From Symbiodinium natans (Eukaryota; Sar; Dinophyceae; Suessiales; Symbiodiniaceae): a stretch of DNA of 64,000 bases. Both the position numbers and the translations under genes were made by a program. The number at the start of each line of letters is the position of its first letter. Within the stretch, counting starts at the first letter, position 1. The notes beneath the pieces are model-generated. The model did no database searches. It had not been told where the DNA came from and saw only the letters and a program-made list of their open reading frames with translations. The DNA lies in the NCBI GenBank assembly GCA_905221605.1, contig CAJNDS010001113.1:1-64000 (forward strand), given 5' to 3'. This document shows, piece after piece, positions 60,870 to 64,000 of this stretch.

Positions 60870-62085
60870 GTTTGTTACTCCTGGTTCTTGCTTGTTGGCT
60901 CTCATAGTCTTCATTCTTCTGTCGGCTCTATGCTTCCGCTCTCGTCCTTGCTTCCTCCCCTCGCTCCTCAAGAGCGGGCTTTGAGCTGGGTCCGAACCGT
61001 CGGTCTCATTTGTTGAAGCAGAAAACAGGCTGCACGGAAGTCGTCCACGGGCCAACCCATGGTCCGTTGGCACTGTGGCTTCCCATAAGTATGATTGAGA
61101 CCAGGAAAACTTCTGGTTGGCTACGGGCCTTCACCTAAGCCTAAGCCCTTCTCCTTGCTGCGTGCACGCTTTCGAGTGAAGGTTATATGCAACAAACCGT
61201 TGTGAGGGGGTCACTTTTTGTTCTTCGACCGACCCGCCGACAATCGATCCTGCCTCCTCCCAACAGCTGTACGACACGGTCCTATGCCACTGCACAACCC
61301 GGTATCACCCCAAATCGACAGACCTGATTCCCTCCCTCAATTCCTCGATTCAAGAGTCCTGCAAAGGGTACTTCTGTCTGCCTCAACCGGTTTCCCTGTC
61401 GGCGTGAGATGGCGTGAGACTTCAAGTTCTGCACGGGCAGCTGCCCGAATGAAGCAAGTTACAACCCCTGAAAGCCTGACAGGTGTGTCATATCCTGTTG
61501 GCGCATCTGCCCCGGAACAGCAACACCTACACCCACTGTCGTCTTTCTCACTCTCTCTCGCCCTCTCCCTGTCCCTCTGCCCCTCTCCCCTGGAAGCCTG
61601 GACAAGTTGCTCAGGACAGCTGCACGAAGCCCGCCCCAATGGCAGCATCAGGGCTACAGCTCACCAAGAGGCGACTGTGGGCAAGGGGGGTTGATATAAA
61701 TTATAGTGCGCTTTTCTGGGGGCTGTTTGTACAGTCTAGTCTTCCTTATACTTTAGGGTAACAGCAAGAGCCCGAAGCTTAGATGGCCAATCATCGGCCG
61801 TGCATCCTGAGCTGCAGGCATGGACGCCGTTGGCCGAGAAGCCTGGCACAGTTGTGCTTGACTTTGCGGCCTCGAACTTCATCATCAACGAACTGAAGAT
61901 CTTGCTGCATAGTACAGACAGAATGAAAGCAGCGACTGGCTGGCACCTCTGACAGGCTTCGCCAGGCTGTCCATGATGGGGTGGAGAGTATTCAAATGAT
62001 TAGCCTCGGCAGACAGAAACAAAGCCAGACCAGGGGGAGTGTCGCCCCTGCGCCGAGTTGCCGCGGCTGCTGGGGCACCAAACGG
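60870..62085. other. No supported gene
   Basis: A plus-strand ORF (61218-61694) passes through a CT-rich patch (about 61540-61590) and is not convincing. No telomere-like tract is present. Confidence 0.35.
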
Positions 62086-62090
62086 GTTAC

Positions 62091-62417
62091 CTGCGACAAC
62101 CCATGACCACGCATAGACTTAAAATAGCTGCATTCTGCATTGGCACAGGTGCCTTCAGCTATACCGCGCGAAGCAACTCGGAGTAGCTTTTGACCAAGAG
62201 TTCCAAATAGAAGCGTCGCGTGGCCAGCCTGCAGAAGCACAGGACATCTTCGCCAGAACTTCCTCCCTAAACCCTAAACCCTAAACCCTCACTTCAATGG
62301 GAGCCTGCTCGACTGACGCCACAGTCAGGAGCACGGCCACAGCATCCGCCGGCACCCCGGTGAGGACACGACACTCCGACAGCAGCCTCCACGCCTGGCG
62401 GCCCGAAAGTCGCAGAA
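62091..62417 (-). CDS. Two phase-joined exons of an unrecognised gene
   Basis: Exon 62293-62417 (acceptor GCAG, donor GTGAGG) reads LRLSGRQAWRLLSECRVLTG and ADAVAVLLTVASVEQAPIE. Exon 62091-62228 (acceptor TGCAG|G, donor GTAACC) reads AGHATLLFGTLGQKLLRVAS then RGIAEGTCANAECSYFKSMR. They join in phase across a 64-nt GT-AG intron that contains three CCCTAAA units. Function unknown. Confidence 0.5.
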
Positions 62418-62422
62418 CTGCT

Positions 62423-62552
62423 TAGGGTTCAGGGTTCAGGGTTTAGGGTTTAGGGTTTAGGGTTTAGGGTTTAGGGTTTAGGGTTTAGGGTTTAGGGTTT
62501 AGGGTTTAGGGTTTAGGGTTTCGGGTTTAGGGTTTAGGGTTTAGGGCTTAAC
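62423..62552. repeat. (TTTAGGG)n tract
   Basis: About 130 bp of heptamers adjoining the acceptor of exon 62293-62417. Confidence 0.95.
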
Positions 62553-62737
62553 TCAGGGAACTCTTGCACCTGCTGCCAGGACCGTGCCAGGGCACAAGCG
62601 CCCAAGGTGGCCCCCAAGGCCTGTGGCACTGGATCTGGGTTTGTTTAGGGAATTATGCAAAAATGCTTTCCGGCTTCTTTCTTTGTTGGTCCAACTTGCA
62701 GGGGCACCTTTCTTACAAACGAGTACGCCCACAAATC

Positions 62738-62939
<202 letters not shown>

Positions 62940-63555
62940 GGGTTCTCGTGTGGTCTTTGACCCGTTTTTTGTGGTGCCGCTTCGTCAAATAAGCTTTCCG
63001 GGGCTTAGGAACTGGATGTCACTGGTGTTGGGATGGCATTGGTGCTTCGGGTGTTGGCATTGATTGGACAGAGTTTCCTGCTGCTTCTGGCACCCAATAC
63101 CCCAGCACGCATGAATGCCTGCTCAGACCCAAAATAGCTTGGGTTGTTTATAATGGAGCCTCTCACAAGTCACGAAGAACGTGGCACATCACACTGTCAT
63201 TCTGTGCTACTACAGTAGTCGGCACCACCAAGATGTCTGACATTCCTGGAAGGGTTGGAAGCAGAGGCGACAGCAAGCGGATCCCAGAGCTGTGCCTTCA
63301 AGTCTGGCTTGAGGTTGACAGTGAACCTCAAGATCTCACCACACATGTCGCGCCCGCTGGTAACAGGAGTGCGCCCGAATCTGCCCGAGACTTGGCAGGG
63401 TCTGACCCTGAGGTCTCACCGGCCTGGTTTTCAAACAAAAAGGCCGGGGGGAGGGGGGGGGCAGGGTGCTAAATGGAGACTTCCCCCAAACACTCCCAGG
63501 AATGGTCTAGCCGACCTGCGCCAGAAGGAAACGAACCGAAATTTGGGGTAAGGTT
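62940..63555. other. No supported gene
   Basis: Overlapping plus-strand ORFs at 63233-63551 carry no recognisable domains or clear splice ends. Confidence 0.3.
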
Positions 63556-63614
63556 AATGGTTTAGGGTTTAGGGTTTAGGGTTCAGGGTTTAAGGTTTAG
63601 GGTTGCTCGCACAC

Positions 63615-63699
63615 GGCCTGAGGCTCCCAGCATCTCGTCCAGCAGCAACAATGCGTCCTCCCAACGTCTTGCCTGCAGCGGGCGCAGGGCTTCCTCTTT
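63615..63699 (-). CDS. PPR-like exon
   Basis: Acceptor AACAG and donor GTGTGC enclose a frame reading KEEALRPLQARRWEDALLLL then DEMLGASG. W.DAL.LLDEM is the helix pair of pentatricopeptide-repeat proteins, which bind organelle RNA. It is only a single exon, next to a telomere-like tract (63558-63605). Confidence 0.35.
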
Positions 63700-64000
63700 C
63701 TGTTAGGAGATAATAACGTAGCAGAAGGTCTTCTCAGAGGCGTGCGTGATGGTTGAAGTTTCCGAGAGTTTGGGCTGGGAATGCAGGGCGTATAGGCTCG
63801 TCGGACTGAGGGCTTAAGCCTTCAGGATGCAAAAACTTCAGGGCGAAAGGGGGGTTTAGGGTTTGGAGGGTCTTAGGCTTTCATATCGGGTCGCAACTCC
63901 AAGGCGGAGTTTACGCGTCAGGCCCCCCAAGCCCTACACAAAAAAGGTTGGGCCAGTAGTTTGGATGACTGAATGTCCGTCCCATGAGGCTTCCCATGCT

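Overview
This window looks like nuclear DNA of a photosynthetic dinoflagellate. Four things point there: dozens of interstitial (TTTAGGG)n or (CCCTAAA)n tracts; introns with GC and GA as well as GT donors, most ending AG with a G as the next exon base; a nuclear copy of the plastid photosystem I gene psaE; and a Ty1/copia-type LTR retrotransposon of about 10 kb. I cannot name the species. No rRNA, tRNA, CRISPR array or bacterial-style operon was seen.

Most genes are not long ORFs. They are short exons of about 35-620 bp between telomere-like tracts, and most lie on the minus strand. Joining exons by reading phase gave three convincing host gene models: a seven-exon M24B peptidase-like gene (48322-51507, 423 codons), a seven-exon GH5 exo-glucanase-like gene (55941-59712, about 535 codons) and the 3' exons of psaE (2196-3162). 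A FAM86/METTL21-like methyltransferase (53211-54458) and a DnaJ-domain gene (19842-21903) are partly resolved. In these models the telomere-like tracts fall inside introns.

Layout. 0-2 kb: end of a plus-strand gene and a low-complexity minus ORF. 2.2-3.2 kb: psaE. 4.7-7.4 kb: two intact, intronless YeeE/YedE-family sulfur transporter genes in tandem. 7.8-9.4 kb: an unrecognised multi-exon gene. 10-19 kb: scattered exons among repeats. 19.8-21.9 kb: DnaJ gene. 22-36 kb: repeats with exon islands (FkbM-like methyltransferase, bL28-like, others). 36227-46237: LTR retrotransposon on the plus strand, with near-identical LTRs and a broken polyprotein that includes methyltransferase-like and Fe(II)/2-oxoglutarate-oxygenase-like segments. 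46-64 kb: peptidase, methyltransferase and GH5 genes, then more exons and long microsatellites.

The genes share no obvious pathway. What links them is architecture: introns built from telomere-like repeats, a small family of introner-like elements and palindromic MITE-like elements. One telomere-like tract (48523-48638) is flanked by a 26-bp direct duplication of exon sequence, as expected if the tract was inserted and became an intron.
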